Counted from the stretch's first letter, positions 25,578 through 34,931 are shown. The stretch: DNA of 64,000 bases from Flavobacterium eburneipallidum (GCF_027111355.2 NZ_CP114291.2:1364001-1428000), one strand, 5' to 3'. Notes: generated by a model not told the origin, from the sequence alone. A program made the numbers and translations.

Positions 25578-26840
25578 TTATAATTCAACTTCTTCCGTCA
25601 TGTTGGCTGTTTTGGGATGTAAAGTTGTCAATTGCAAAATAATAGCAATGACAACTACCACAATTAGCAGTACAAATACACGACCCATTCCTCCATTATC
25701 GGCGGCTTTTCCTAAAAATTCAGTGATAACCGCTCCAGCCGAAATCCCAACCAAATTCATAATTCCGTATCCTGTAGCACGATAACGGGCTGATACAAAT
25801 TGGCAAAGAATAGGCATATTATTAGTGTCAAAAATTCCAAAACCTAAACCAAATAGAATTCCACCAGTTATGATAGCCTCAATACTGATCCCATTTCCTA
25901 ATAAAAACAAAGCAGGAATCGTAAACGACAAACCGATTACGCTGGTATAAATTCTTCCTTTGAGGTTTCTCATGACCCATTTATCGGAAATATAACCGCC
26001 CACTAAAACACCAACAAATGAAGACATAGCAATCGTAACGGTAGCTATGGGGCCAGCAACTGCCATTTCCAAATGCAATGTTTCTGAAAATAGGGTAGGT
26101 AACCAGTTTTTGGCAGCCCAACCGGGCAAACTCGGAGCCGAGAAATAAAAGAGCAAAACCCAAAACGAAATATTTCCGAATAAGATTCCCAATCCTTTGA
26201 GCATTTGTTTGAATTCTACTTGAATTTTTGTTTTTTGGTCTTTATTCAACGTATAACTTTTCTTTTCTTTAATGAGGAAAATAAGTATAATGCTATAAAT
26301 TACGCCCAATAATCCAACAGAATGAAAGGTAAAATGCCAAGAAAAATGTTTGGAAATAGTAGCGCCAAATCCACCCAAAGCTTGTCCCAGATAAATTCCT
26401 GTAGTATGAATAGCAATGGCAAATGAGCGGGTGCTTCCTTGATGATAATCCACAATCAAAGACAAAGCAGCAGGAATATAAAAAGCTTCACTAAAACCCA
26501 TAATCCCTCTTAAAATATAAATTTGATTGAAAGTAGTGGCATATCCCATCGCCATCGTAACGCCCGACCAAACAAAAAGACTACCCACAATCATATTTTT
26601 TCTATTGAGCCTGTCGGCAATGATTCCAGAAATAGGACTCATTAAAGCATAAATCCAAAGAAAAACTGCCATCAGTAAACCAAAATTTTCGGCTTTGGCA
26701 AGTTCTGGAATGTCAATCATCATGGCAGGTTTCATGGTAGAAAGCATCTGACGATCTAGGTAATTTAACAAAGCGACAAACCACAACAAACCCACAACTA
26801 TCCATGGATAGCATTTTTTTTCATTCAATTTTGCAATCAT
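25578..26840 (-). CDS. MFS transporter, anion:cation symporter (ACS) type
   Basis: A 420-aa membrane protein with twelve predicted spans. The N-terminus WIVVGLLWFVALLNYLDRQMLSTMKP is the ACS-family signature, and loop 2-3 has GIIADRLNRKNM (the MFS motif A form). ACS carriers move sugar acids such as hexuronates, galactonate or glucarate. The gene is convergent with the DapA-family aldolase, which fits uptake of a sugar acid and cleavage of its keto-deoxy derivative. Confidence 0.9.
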   Translation of the reverse strand: MIAKLNEKKCYPWIVVGLLWFVALLNYLDRQMLSTMKPAMMIDIPELAKAENFGLLMAVFLWIYALMSPISGIIADRLNRKNMIVGSLFVWSGVTMAMGYATTFNQIYILRGIMGFSEAFYIPAALSLIVDYHQGSTRSFAIAIHTTGIYLGQALGGFGATISKHFSWHFTFHSVGLLGVIYSIILIFLIKEKKSYTLNKDQKTKIQVEFKQMLKGLGILFGNISFWVLLFYFSAPSLPGWAAKNWLPTLFSETLHLEMAVAGPIATVTIAMSSFVGVLVGGYISDKWVMRNLKGRIYTSVIGLSFTIPALFLLGNGISIEAIITGGILFGLGFGIFDTNNMPILCQFVSARYRATGYGIMNLVGISAGAVITEFLGKAADNGGMGRVFVLLIVVVVIAIILQLTTLHPKTANMTEEVEL

Positions 26841-26948
26841 AATTCGGTTACTAATAGACCCCTAATATACAAATTCAAATGAGAAAAATAAACATTATTA
26901 GCAGGGTATTAGCTTTTAAAACAAAAGACACATTAAATGCAAAAACAT

Positions 26949-27080
26949 ACCGCAGATTCGCAGATTTTCCACAACATAAATCAGATGAAATTAAAGTATA
27001 TTTTTAAATTAGTGTAATAAAACAGCTCTTTTCATTTTTAAAATCTGCGAATCTGCGGTGGAATTTTAAAAGTGAATGCC
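26949..27080. repeat. Intergenic element with perfect 20-bp inverted arms
   Basis: ACCGCAGATTCGCAGATTTT (26949-26968) is the exact complement of the segment at 27040-27059. The element ends in TTTTAAAAGTGAATGCC, also found (with C for T) at the end of the element 14736-14917. Confidence 0.75.
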
Positions 27081-27088
27081 TTGGATTA

Positions 27089-27415
27089 TTAATGAGAAAC
27101 GGATTTCAGTCCAATAATAGAGCTAATCAGTGTGATGATGAAGAAAATTCGCCAAAATGTAGCTGGTTCTTTGAAAATAAAAATTCCCATCAATACGGTT
27201 CCAACCGCTCCAATTCCTGTCCAAACCGCATAAGCCGTTCCGATGGGTAAAGTTTGAGTAGCTTTGACCAACAAAACCATACTAATAGTCAGCGAAACTA
27301 GAAATCCAGCATACCACCAATAGGCTTCGTTTCCAGAAGCTTCTTTGGCTTTGCCCAAACAAGAAGCAAATGCTACTTCGAATAATCCAGCGATAATCAA
27401 AAGAATCCAATTCAT
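27089..27415 (-). CDS. Small multidrug resistance (SMR) transporter, SugE/Gdx-like
   Basis: A 108-aa protein with four membrane spans and the conserved acidic Glu near residue 13 (GLFEVAFASCLGKA) and AVWTGIGAVGTVLMGI in helix 3. SMR proteins work as antiparallel dimers that exchange protons for cations; the SugE/Gdx branch exports guanidinium. No guanidine riboswitch is seen upstream, so the substrate is open. It lies 39 nt downstream of the DUF3826 gene. Confidence 0.9.
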   Translation of the reverse strand: MNWILLIIAGLFEVAFASCLGKAKEASGNEAYWWYAGFLVSLTISMVLLVKATQTLPIGTAYAVWTGIGAVGTVLMGIFIFKEPATFWRIFFIITLISSIIGLKSVSH

Positions 27416-27454
27416 TTTTTTATTTTTAAAACTGATGCAAAGATAAAAGCTTTT

Positions 27455-28171
27455 TTATTTAGCCACTTTTTCAGCTGCTTTTTTTGCTTTTATCGCATCC
27501 GTGTAAGTTTTATACATTTGCTTCCAGCTGCGACCGTTGTTGTTTAGGTATTGCTCCGATTTGGTTTTGTAAATTTCGAAAATGGCCGAAATTTGTTTCA
27601 TGCTCTTGTAATCGACAGCTTGTTCTCGGGCTTGTTTCATAAATTTCAAAATAGTTTCTTCTTCCAAAGTCGTCATGTCAGGAACAATAGCTTTGTACCC
27701 ATTCATCGTAAATTGGACTTTTCCAATGGTGTATTTGTCTAAAATCAATTCCACTTGTTCTTCGGATAAATGGTTACGAAGCCCATTCATTAAGTTTTCG
27801 TGAACTGTTTTTGGCATTGATGATTGAGCAATAATTTGTTTTTCTAAATCGCTGAGTTGTTGTCCTGTGGTTGGATTGATTCCTGCTGGCACAATGGTTC
27901 CGGGATGTTCGTTGTTCCAATCTCGAACCGCTTTCAAGTGGGTAACGATTACCGCTTGAAGTCTTTGTTCTTTGGTAGAATTGTTCAAATTCAAAGTTGC
28001 AACCCATTCGGCGGCTTTCTTTTCTTGCTCCAGATTGGAATTGGCTTGTCTTTCTTCTTGGGTCAATTCCTTTTTTGGGCTTTGTTGTGGATTCGTTTGT
28101 TCTTGTCCGAAAGTAACATTCGAAAGGAATAAAGCGAGTAATAACGCGGGCAAGAGGGTTTTGTTTTTCAT
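27455..28171 (-). CDS. DUF3826 secreted protein
   Basis: A 238-aa protein with a signal peptide (MKNKTLLPALLLALFLSNVTFGQ). It matches the DUF3826 pattern: AAEWVATLNLNNSTKEQRLQAVIVTHLKAVRDWNNEHP and YTIGKVQFTMNGYKAIVPDMTTLEEE, followed by a helical tail. Members are found in Bacteroidota polysaccharide loci (pectin-type among them), but their role is not known. It is soluble and exported, probably periplasmic. Confidence 0.88.
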   Translation of the reverse strand: MKNKTLLPALLLALFLSNVTFGQEQTNPQQSPKKELTQEERQANSNLEQEKKAAEWVATLNLNNSTKEQRLQAVIVTHLKAVRDWNNEHPGTIVPAGINPTTGQQLSDLEKQIIAQSSMPKTVHENLMNGLRNHLSEEQVELILDKYTIGKVQFTMNGYKAIVPDMTTLEEETILKFMKQAREQAVDYKSMKQISAIFEIYKTKSEQYLNNNGRSWKQMYKTYTDAIKAKKAAEKVAK

Positions 28172-28235
28172 TTTAGTTTGAATTTTTGGTGACGGTTTTT
28201 TTTAGGGCAGTACGCTCGTCCTAATAATTGTTTCA

Positions 28236-28541
28236 TTAATTTTTTAGTTTTCCAAATATTTCGTGATAGAAATAGAAAATAAAAAGAAGTATTAATGGAG
28301 AACTCATAAATAAAAACAAAATTGTAACAAAAGAGTTTTGTTCAATAAAAGTTCTAGCTTTAAACCACAATATTGTCAAAAAGAGTGTTGCCAAAACGGA
28401 AAGTAAAAAAGTTGAAATTAATACTCCGTAATTTTCATCATACTCTAATAATTGAGCGGAATATAATTGGTGCCAAATGAAAACGGTCAACAAAAACAGT
28501 GTAGTCACGTATATGATTTTTAGGATTGTTTGTGTATTCAT
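28236..28541 (-). CDS. Small membrane protein, three spans
   Basis: A 101-aa protein with spans at about 8-25, 40-60 and 72-92. I see no motif or family. It stands alone, with the structured spacer 28565-28660 upstream. Confidence 0.6.
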   Translation of the reverse strand: MNTQTILKIIYVTTLFLLTVFIWHQLYSAQLLEYDENYGVLISTFLLSVLATLFLTILWFKARTFIEQNSFVTILFLFMSSPLILLFIFYFYHEIFGKLKN

Positions 28542-28564
28542 AGGTTTAGTTATTATATTTTTAT

Positions 28565-28660
28565 GTCAGTCTGAGACTGACTAACACATTCGCAAAGTCA
28601 GAGACTTTTGCGGAGCGGGGTGCACTCCATCAGTTTCTGGCGAAGCCCTAGATTAACAGA
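28565..28660. other. Structured intergenic segment
   Basis: GTCAGTCT-G-AGACTGAC (28565-28581) is a perfect palindrome. It is followed by AAAGTC/GACTTT and GGAG/CTCC pairings within the next 60 nt. The segment is richer in GC than its neighbours. Its role is unknown. Confidence 0.5.
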
Positions 28661-28664
28661 AGTC

Positions 28665-29216
28665 TTAACTCACCCAAGTGCTTATTGTTTTTACCTTTTT
28701 CCACTTTCCATTCTTCTTTTCATAAATCGCGGTTGAGCCACCACCACAAAGAGAACCACAATGGTGACCAAATGAAATAATTGCCAAATCAAGAGATTTA
28801 TTAAAGATTGGCTGACTTATTGTAGAAAAGTCTTTTTCATTGTATTTAGATTCGAATCGACTCCAAAATGAAATAGAGCGCTCACCAGGTTTTATGAGAT
28901 TGTCCAAATCTGAACGGAGCAAAACTTTTTTTATAGAAACTTTATCTTGGTCTAATCTGAAAGTAACACGATTAAGGATTTGACTATTAATAAATGTGGA
29001 ATCTTTTTCGTTTAAATTTTCTTGAATAAATAACTTCAATGACTGTGAAGGATTTGAGTCTAATAACTCTTCAGATATATAGCCTTTATCTTGATCATTA
29101 AGTTCTGTTTTGATTACATAATTGATTAAAGAGTAACTTTCTTCTTGAAGTTTATTGTCATTTAGGTTATTACAACTTATGCATATTGCTACCAATAATA
29201 AGAAGAATTTTTTCAT
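28665..29216 (-). CDS. Unknown lipoprotein
   Basis: A 183-aa protein with a lipoprotein-type signal (MKKFFLLLVAICISC, C15 the likely lipidated residue). The rest has repeated charged segments and, near the C-terminus, FGHHCGSLCGGGSTAIYEKKNGKWKKV (in part), which is reminiscent of a Cys-rich catalytic or metal patch seen in small secreted proteins of this phylum. I do not assign a function. Confidence 0.65.
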   Translation of the reverse strand: MKKFFLLLVAICISCNNLNDNKLQEESYSLINYVIKTELNDQDKGYISEELLDSNPSQSLKLFIQENLNEKDSTFINSQILNRVTFRLDQDKVSIKKVLLRSDLDNLIKPGERSISFWSRFESKYNEKDFSTISQPIFNKSLDLAIISFGHHCGSLCGGGSTAIYEKKNGKWKKVKTISTWVS

Positions 29217-29522
29217 AGCGATTTGGTTAAGATTTCTGCGAACTTATATGTATTCGAAACGAACTTTTGCTTAGACTCCAAAATTGAGATAGACAGCGAA
29301 AGTTTTATTCAGTTTTATTTTTCTCTCAAATATATTAATTTTTTCTTACAAAAATTAAAAAGACTAGTTCGTATTTCAAACTAGCCTTTTGATTTCTATT
29401 GGTGAATTTTTCTGGGGTTTGCGTTAGGGATGGCAGCGGCATCCTTTTATGGAGCGATAGCGGAATAAAAGATACAGCGAACAGCCCGACCCTTATGGTA
29501 ACGCCCAAAAAATCAACTGTTT
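29217..29522. other. Spacer between lipoprotein and fucI genes
   Basis: This 306-bp gap has a plain AT-rich left part and the structured element at 29413-29507 at its right. Confidence 0.55.
29413..29507 (+). ncRNA. Candidate structured RNA resembling the flavo-1 motif
   Basis: GCGTTA (29421-29426) and TAACGC (29499-29504) close a domain, supported by GGG/CCC inside it. Within are GGGATGGCAGCGGCATCC and TTTTA/TAAAA pairing segments with purine-rich loops (AGCG repeats). The sequence, from memory, resembles the flavo-1 intergenic motif of flavobacteria. The strand is a guess from that resemblance; no alignment was run. Confidence 0.45.
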
Positions 29523-31304
29523 TTATTCATACAAAGCCTTGTAAGTACTACAAGCTCTATAATCCGAAGATTCTGGATCCATACCAAAAGACGCCCAAGC
29601 ACTTGGTCTGAAGATTTGGTCTTCGGGCACATTATGCATGTTTACTGGGATTCGGAGCATCGAGGCCAGAGTGATTAAATCGGCACCAATATGTCCGTAA
29701 GTGAAGGCGCCGTGATTGGCTCCCCAATTAGACATCACGTTATATACATCCTTGAAAGGTCCTTTGCCCGTGAGGTTCGGCACAAACCAAGTGGTTGGCC
29801 AAGTCGGATTGGTTCTTTCGTTGATGGTGTTGTGCACGTCTTCCGGAAGTTCGATGGTTTTTCCTTCGGCGATTTGCAATACGGGACCAATGCCTTTCAC
29901 GATATTGATTCGGCACATCGTCACGGGCATTTCGCCTTTGGTTTTGAAAGTCGAAGAATAACCGCCACCTCTAAAATATTCCAACATTCCCGGTCCCCAA
30001 GTGGTTTTTTCGAGACATTTTTCAACTTCGTTTTCGGTAATGTCCCACCAAGGTTTCATTGCTGGTTTGCCGTCGATGGTTTGTTCTCCAGTTCCGTCCA
30101 ATGCCGAAGCACCGGAATTGATGAGGTGGATGAAACCGTTAGCAGCGTCGCCTTTTAGTTCGTAACCCGTCACTCTTTTCACCGCTTCGGGACTCCAATA
30201 AGTTCTCACGTCGCTAAAAATTTGGGCTGCTCCAGTCAATAAATGTCCGAACAACATCGAAACTCCGTTCAAACTATCGTTTTCGGTAGCCAACATAAAC
30301 GGTTGACGGATGCCATTCCAGTCGAAAGAAGAAGTAAGGATGGCTTCCATAAAATCGCCGTTTGGAAGGTGGTCTGTCCATTGTCTTTGTCCTTGGAAAC
30401 CACCAGAAATGGCGTTTCTTCCTAAGGCTTCTTCGCCATAACCTAATGCTTTCAGTTTTGGATTCCCAATCATCAAGTCGCGACCAATCAAGGCCATTTT
30501 TACGACAAATTCCCAATCTTTGTCCAATTCTTCTCTTGATTTTTGTCGGTTTTCGGGATTGTAATCTTTGCCTTCTTTGCATTTTTCTTTAGTCCAAGCA
30601 AAGGCTTTTTCGTATTCTTGTTTGTCGTAGATTTCGTGTTCGATTCTTCTCGAAAATTCGGTCATGTCGATGTTTTCGCAACGCATTCCCAAAAAGCTTT
30701 CGAAGAAATTCGGATCAATGATAGAACCCGCAATTCCCATAGAAACGGCTCCCATAGACAGGTATGATTTGCCTTTCATTGTTGCAACTGCTAAACCGGC
30801 TTTTCCGAAAAGCAATAATTTTTTCTGTACATCTTCTGGAATGCTGGTGTCGTCGCTGTCTTGAACATCACGACCGTAAATACCAAAGGCAGGAAGTCCT
30901 TTTTGGTTGTGACCCGCCAAGGCTGCCGCCAAATAAACCGCTCCCGGACGTTCGGTTCCGTTGAAACCCCAAATGGCTTTTGGAATCAAGGGATCCATAT
31001 CGATAGTTTCACTGCCATAACACCAACAAGGCGTCACGGTCAAACTTAATCCAACGCCCTCTCTCGAAAATTTATCGGCAGAAGCGGCTGCTTCGGTAAC
31101 ACCACCAATACAAGAATCCGAAATCACACATTCTACTTTGCTTCCATCAGCGTGACGTAAATTTTTTTCTAGGAAATCGGCGGCAATTCGTGCCATATTC
31201 ATGGTTGATTCTTCAAGCGATTCCCTTACTCCATCCAATCTTCCGTCAATTACGGGTCTAATTCCTATTTTTGGTAATTGTCCAATTAAATTTTTAAAGT
31301 TCAT
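29523..31304 (-). CDS. fucI: L-fucose isomerase
   Basis: A 593-aa enzyme, the same length as E. coli FucI (591 aa), that converts L-fucose to L-fuculose using Mn2+. Seen: the N-terminal [21 protein letters not shown], the central metal-site region [21 protein letters not shown] followed by ATENDSLNG (Glu and Asp ligands; in two pieces), [17 protein letters not shown], and the His region [14 protein letters not shown] near the C-terminus. Fuculokinase and fuculose aldolase are not adjacent. The long antisense frames here (29691-30158 and others) are shadows of its codon use. Confidence 0.96.
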   Translation of the reverse strand: MNFKNLIGQLPKIGIRPVIDGRLDGVRESLEESTMNMARIAADFLEKNLRHADGSKVECVISDSCIGGVTEAAASADKFSREGVGLSLTVTPCWCYGSETIDMDPLIPKAIWGFNGTERPGAVYLAAALAGHNQKGLPAFGIYGRDVQDSDDTSIPEDVQKKLLLFGKAGLAVATMKGKSYLSMGAVSMGIAGSIIDPNFFESFLGMRCENIDMTEFSRRIEHEIYDKQEYEKAFAWTKEKCKEGKDYNPENRQKSREELDKDWEFVVKMALIGRDLMIGNPKLKALGYGEEALGRNAISGGFQGQRQWTDHLPNGDFMEAILTSSFDWNGIRQPFMLATENDSLNGVSMLFGHLLTGAAQIFSDVRTYWSPEAVKRVTGYELKGDAANGFIHLINSGASALDGTGEQTIDGKPAMKPWWDITENEVEKCLEKTTWGPGMLEYFRGGGYSSTFKTKGEMPVTMCRINIVKGIGPVLQIAEGKTIELPEDVHNTINERTNPTWPTTWFVPNLTGKGPFKDVYNVMSNWGANHGAFTYGHIGADLITLASMLRIPVNMHNVPEDQIFRPSAWASFGMDPESSDYRACSTYKALYE

Positions 31305-31496
31305 TATGGTTTATTTTAGTGAATAATTTTAGGTTAGTTTTTTTTAAATAGCTTTTAAAAATAATGATTTTTTTAGGATAATGATGTTTGAAAATAAAAT
31401 AATTGTATTTTCTACACAAAAAATAATTTCTCAAGAATTTGCTTTCAAGAATTTGAATAATTTTTAAGTAATTTTACGCTTCTCTAAAATTTCAAA

Positions 31497-32456
31497 ATGG
31501 CATTATTAAACCAAATAAACAAAAAAGCGAAATCTTATTTAAATTCTGGATTTGGTGTAAATACTTACAGTTACGGAGGGCGTTTTGTGAATAAAAACGG
31601 AAAAGCAAATGTAGAGAAACAGGGAATGAATTTCCTGCATCGCATCAGTTGGTACCACACGATGATTGAAATGCCTGCTTGGAAATTTATGCTGATTCTT
31701 TTATCTTTTTACATTTGTATTAATTTTCTGTTTGCTTGCCTTTATTTCGTTATTGGTATCGAATATCTGAATGGTATTGACCCTTCTGATTCGGAATGGG
31801 TAAAGTTTGGAGAAACCTATTTTTTTAGTGCGCAAACCTTTACTACTGTGGGATATGGTCACGTTAGTCCGTCAGGTTTTTTGGCAAGTACGGTTTCGGC
31901 TTTGGAAGCTTTGATTGGTTTGTTGAGTTTTGCTATTGCTACAGGTTTATTCTTTGGACGTTTCAGTAAACCCATTGCTTTTATAAAATTTTCTCACAAC
32001 GCCATTATCGCGCCATACAAAGACACAACAGCATTGATGATTCGACTCACGCCTTTTAAAAACACTAATCTTACTGATGCTGAAGCAAAAATTACGGTAG
32101 GAATAAGTGTGGAAGAAGATGGAAAAATGAGCAACAAATTCTATTCATTAGATTTAGAATTGGATAAAATTAATGCCTTGACTTTGAGTTGGACACTTGT
32201 GCATCCTATTACAGAAGACAGCCCATTGTATCAATTTACAAAAGAAGATTTCGAAACTATCAATGGCGAAATTTTGGTTTTTATCAAGACTTTTGACGAT
32301 ATGTTTAGCAATACCGTCGCCATCAGAACCTCTTATACTTTTGCCGAAGTGGTTTATGGAGCCAAGTTTCAACCCATGTATTCTAGAAATAATACCAATA
32401 CCAAAACCATTTTGCATTTGGATAAATTGAATCATTTTGAAAGTGTTAGTTTATAA
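31497..32456 (+). CDS. Inward-rectifier-type potassium channel (KirBac family)
   Basis: A 319-aa membrane protein. Seen: an amphipathic slide helix (HRISWYHTMIEMPAWKF), outer helix (66-88), pore helix and selectivity filter TVGYG (117-121), inner helix (130-152, SALEALIGLLSFAIATGLFFGRFSKP), and a cytoplasmic immunoglobulin-like C-terminal domain (155-319) typical of KirBac. It should be a tetrameric K+ channel. It lies just upstream of the merR gene but on its own transcript, as a promoter box lies between. Confidence 0.93.
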   Translation: MALLNQINKKAKSYLNSGFGVNTYSYGGRFVNKNGKANVEKQGMNFLHRISWYHTMIEMPAWKFMLILLSFYICINFLFACLYFVIGIEYLNGIDPSDSEWVKFGETYFFSAQTFTTVGYGHVSPSGFLASTVSALEALIGLLSFAIATGLFFGRFSKPIAFIKFSHNAIIAPYKDTTALMIRLTPFKNTNLTDAEAKITVGISVEEDGKMSNKFYSLDLELDKINALTLSWTLVHPITEDSPLYQFTKEDFETINGEILVFIKTFDDMFSNTVAIRTSYTFAEVVYGAKFQPMYSRNNTNTKTILHLDKLNHFESVSL

Positions 32457-32480
32457 TTTTAGAGGCTAAATATATTTTAC

Positions 32481-32488
32481 TATATTTG
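32481..32488 (+). promoter_or_regulatory. -7 promoter element of merR
   Basis: TATATTTG, 18 nt before the merR ATG at 32507. The last base overlaps the operator half-site GTTTA at 32488-32492. It excludes the earlier frame start at 32486. Confidence 0.6.
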
Positions 32489-32517
32489 TTTATTAATTTT
32501 CTGAAAATGATAAACAA
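32486..32517 (+). promoter_or_regulatory. Operator 1: TTGTTTA-N18-TAAACAA at merR
   Basis: Half-sites GTTTA (32488-32492) and TAAAC (32511-32515) have an 18-nt spacer; with flanks they read TTGTTTA and TAAACAA. The site spans the -7 box end and the merR start codon. The same motif with the same spacing recurs at 33430-33457 and 43660-43687. Confidence 0.75.
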
Positions 32518-33406
32518 TATTAAATCGGTTTTTAGTATCAAAGACCTCGAAAACCTTTCGGGTGTGAAAGCACACACCATTCGAATTTGGGAGAAAAGAT
32601 ACAATATTCTAGAACCCATGCGTTCTACGACCAATATCCGAAATTACGATACACACAATTTACAAAAACTGCTCAATATTGTTTTGTTACACAATTATGG
32701 GTACAAGATCTCGAGAATTGCCTCACATTCATCCGAGAAGATTGAATTGCTGGTTAGAGAAATAATTTCGGAAAAAAGTTCAAAAAATCACGCCCTTAAC
32801 GCTTTTAAAATGGCAATGATGAACTTTGATCAAGTGTTGTTTTTTAAGACTTATGCAAATTTGCTTTCCGAGAAATCATTCCGTGAAGTTTTTTATGAAG
32901 TCTTTATTCCATTAATGAATGAAATTGGGTTATTGTGGCAATCAGGTACAATTACTCCAGCTCAAGAGCATTTTGTTTCCTATTTAATCAAGCAAAAATT
33001 ACTAGTCAATACTGAAAAAATTCAAGTTTTAGAACCTACACGAACCGATAAAATCTTCGTTTTGTATCTTCCTGAAAACGAAATTCATGAATTGGGGTTG
33101 ATGTATCTTAATTATGAAATATTACTCAATGGTTACAAAACCATTTACCTAGGTGAGAGTGTTCCTGTAGAGAGTTTAAAGGATATGAAGCAATATTTTG
33201 ATAATATCGTTTATGTAGCTTATTTAACGGTACAACCTACAAAAGATGATGTTGATGATTATTTAAACGAAATGGCTACTGAAGTTATGGATGCTAATTC
33301 ACAACTTTGGTTACTAGGTCGAATGACAGAGTCAATTAACAATAAAAAAATCCCTGAAGAGATTAGGATTTTTAGTTCGATTCCAGATTTGGTAAAAGAA
33401 TTATAA
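32507..33406 (+). CDS. CarH-like MerR regulator with cobalamin-binding domain
   Basis: A 299-aa regulator. Seen: a MerR winged helix (FSIKDLENLSGVKAHTIRIWEKRY, residues 10-33), then a four-helix bundle with W-x9-EH (W144, E154, H155) and a B12-binding Rossmann domain with the ligand motif PENEIHELG (H194). These are the marks of CarH, in which adenosylcobalamin keeps a tetramer on DNA in the dark and light breaks it. The ATG at 32507 is chosen because a -7 box covers the frame start at 32486. It is directly upstream of the carotenoid operon and probably represses it and itself. Confidence 0.92.
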   Translation: MINNIKSVFSIKDLENLSGVKAHTIRIWEKRYNILEPMRSTTNIRNYDTHNLQKLLNIVLLHNYGYKISRIASHSSEKIELLVREIISEKSSKNHALNAFKMAMMNFDQVLFFKTYANLLSEKSFREVFYEVFIPLMNEIGLLWQSGTITPAQEHFVSYLIKQKLLVNTEKIQVLEPTRTDKIFVLYLPENEIHELGLMYLNYEILLNGYKTIYLGESVPVESLKDMKQYFDNIVYVAYLTVQPTKDDVDDYLNEMATEVMDANSQLWLLGRMTESINNKKIPEEIRIFSSIPDLVKEL

Positions 33407-33427
33407 TTTAATGTTAATGATGTATTT

Positions 33428-33459
33428 TTGTTTAACTTTTTAGTATATTTGCTAAACAA
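33428..33459 (+). promoter_or_regulatory. Operator 2: TTGTTTA-N18-TAAACAA at crtI
   Basis: GTTTA (33430-33434) and TAAAC (33453-33457) have an 18-nt spacer. The site encloses the TATATTTG -7 box at 33444-33451 and reaches the crtI ATG at 33460, so occupancy would block transcription. Confidence 0.8.
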
Positions 33460-34920
33460 ATGAAAAAAACAATCACAATAATAGGTTCAGGGTTTTCAGC
33501 TTTAGCAGCATCTTGCTATTTAGCCAAAGAAGGATTTGATGTTACTATCCTCGAAAAAAACAATACTGTAGGTGGTCGAGCAAGGCAATTGGTAAAGGAA
33601 GGTTTTACTTTTGATATTGGTCCCACTTGGTATTGGATGCCCGATGTGTTCGAGAAATTTTTTAATGATTTTGACAAAAAACCTTCTGATTATTATCATT
33701 TAGACAAGCTAAATCCTGCTTATGAAGTCTATTTTGGTAAAGAAGATTCTGTTGAAATTCCGGATAATTTACTTCATATTTACAAAATTTTCGAGAAAGA
33801 AGAATTAGGAAGTTCAAAACATTTGGAAATATTTCTAAAAGATGCCAAACACAATTATGATGTGGCTATCAAGGACTTGGTGTATCGTCCAGGGATTTCG
33901 ATAACCGAATTGATTACTCCAGTTACTATCAAAAAAGTAAATCAATTTTTTACCAGTATTAGAACTAAAGTTCGAAAGAAAATCAAGAACAACCGCTTGC
34001 AACAAATTATGGAATTTCCAGTTTTGTTTCTGGGTGCCAAGCCTTCAAACACGCCTTCGTTCTATAGTTTTATGAATTATGCTGACTTTGGTTTAGGGAC
34101 TTGGCATCCAAAAGGAGGAATGTATGAAGTGGTTAAAGCAATGGTAACTTTGGCAGTAGAATTAGGAGTAAAGATTGAAACCAATCAAAATGTCGAAAAA
34201 ATAAATGTAGAAAATGGAGTCGTAAAAAGTGTTGTTTCTAACGGAATAACAATTACATCAGACGCGGTTTTGAGCGGAGCCGATTACCATCATACGGAAA
34301 CTTTATTAGACGAAAAACACCGAGGATATTCGGAAAAATATTGGGATACCAAAATTTTTGCACCATCGTCATTATTATTTTATGTAGGTTTTGATAAGAA
34401 AATAAAAAATGTTTCGCATCATACCTTGTTTTTTGATACCGATTTTGATGTACATGCTAAAGATATTTACGACAATCCAAAATGGCCCGAAAAACCACTT
34501 TTTTACGCCAGTTTTCCCAGTATAACAGACAATTCGGTTGCACCAACAGGCAAAGAAGCGGGAATATTTTTGATTCCAATTGCGCCCGGAATCGAAGATA
34601 CGCCAGCAATCAGAGAGGAATATTTCAAGAACATTATCGGAAGATTTGAAGCGTTGACCAATCAAAAAGTGACAGAAAACATTATCTTTAAAGAAAGTTT
34701 CTGTGTAAATGATTTTGTCAATGATTACAACTCCTATAAAGGAAACGCTTACGGATTGGCCAATATTCTAACACAAACGGCTTTCTTAAGACCCAAGATT
34801 ATTAGCAAAAAAGTAAAAAATCTATTTTTTACAGGACAATTAACCGTTCCAGGGCCAGGAGTTCCACCATCGATAATTTCGGGAAAAATAGTATCCGATT
34901 TAATTAAAAAGCAATTTTAA
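33460..34920 (+). CDS. crtI: Phytoene desaturase
   Basis: A 486-aa FAD-dependent enzyme that turns phytoene into lycopene by stepwise desaturation. Seen: the dinucleotide fold at the start (ITIIGSGFSALAASCYLAKEGFDVTILEKN, in part; GxGxxG at about 8-13), FDIGPTWYWMPD, and the C-terminal FTGQLTVPGPGVPPSIISGK, characteristic of CrtI. It is the first gene of the crt operon; the -7 box ends 8 nt before the ATG, so the mRNA should be leaderless or nearly so. crtB follows after 11 nt. Confidence 0.96.
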   Translation: MKKTITIIGSGFSALAASCYLAKEGFDVTILEKNNTVGGRARQLVKEGFTFDIGPTWYWMPDVFEKFFNDFDKKPSDYYHLDKLNPAYEVYFGKEDSVEIPDNLLHIYKIFEKEELGSSKHLEIFLKDAKHNYDVAIKDLVYRPGISITELITPVTIKKVNQFFTSIRTKVRKKIKNNRLQQIMEFPVLFLGAKPSNTPSFYSFMNYADFGLGTWHPKGGMYEVVKAMVTLAVELGVKIETNQNVEKINVENGVVKSVVSNGITITSDAVLSGADYHHTETLLDEKHRGYSEKYWDTKIFAPSSLLFYVGFDKKIKNVSHHTLFFDTDFDVHAKDIYDNPKWPEKPLFYASFPSITDNSVAPTGKEAGIFLIPIAPGIEDTPAIREEYFKNIIGRFEALTNQKVTENIIFKESFCVNDFVNDYNSYKGNAYGLANILTQTAFLRPKIISKKVKNLFFTGQLTVPGPGVPPSIISGKIVSDLIKKQF

Positions 34921-34931
34921 TACGCATAAAT

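Noticed and set aside
27089..27415. Guanidine riboswitch upstream of the SMR gene
   Set aside because: Only 39 nt separate it from the DUF3826 stop and no ykkC-type core is seen.
29691..30964. Several open frames of 60-155 aa antisense to fucI
   Set aside because: They mirror the GC-skewed codon use of fucI, which has clear family motifs over its full length; no promoter or known domain supports them.
32486..32506. Earlier start of the MerR protein at 32486
   Set aside because: A -7 promoter box covers 32481-32488, so the seven extra codons would not be transcribed.
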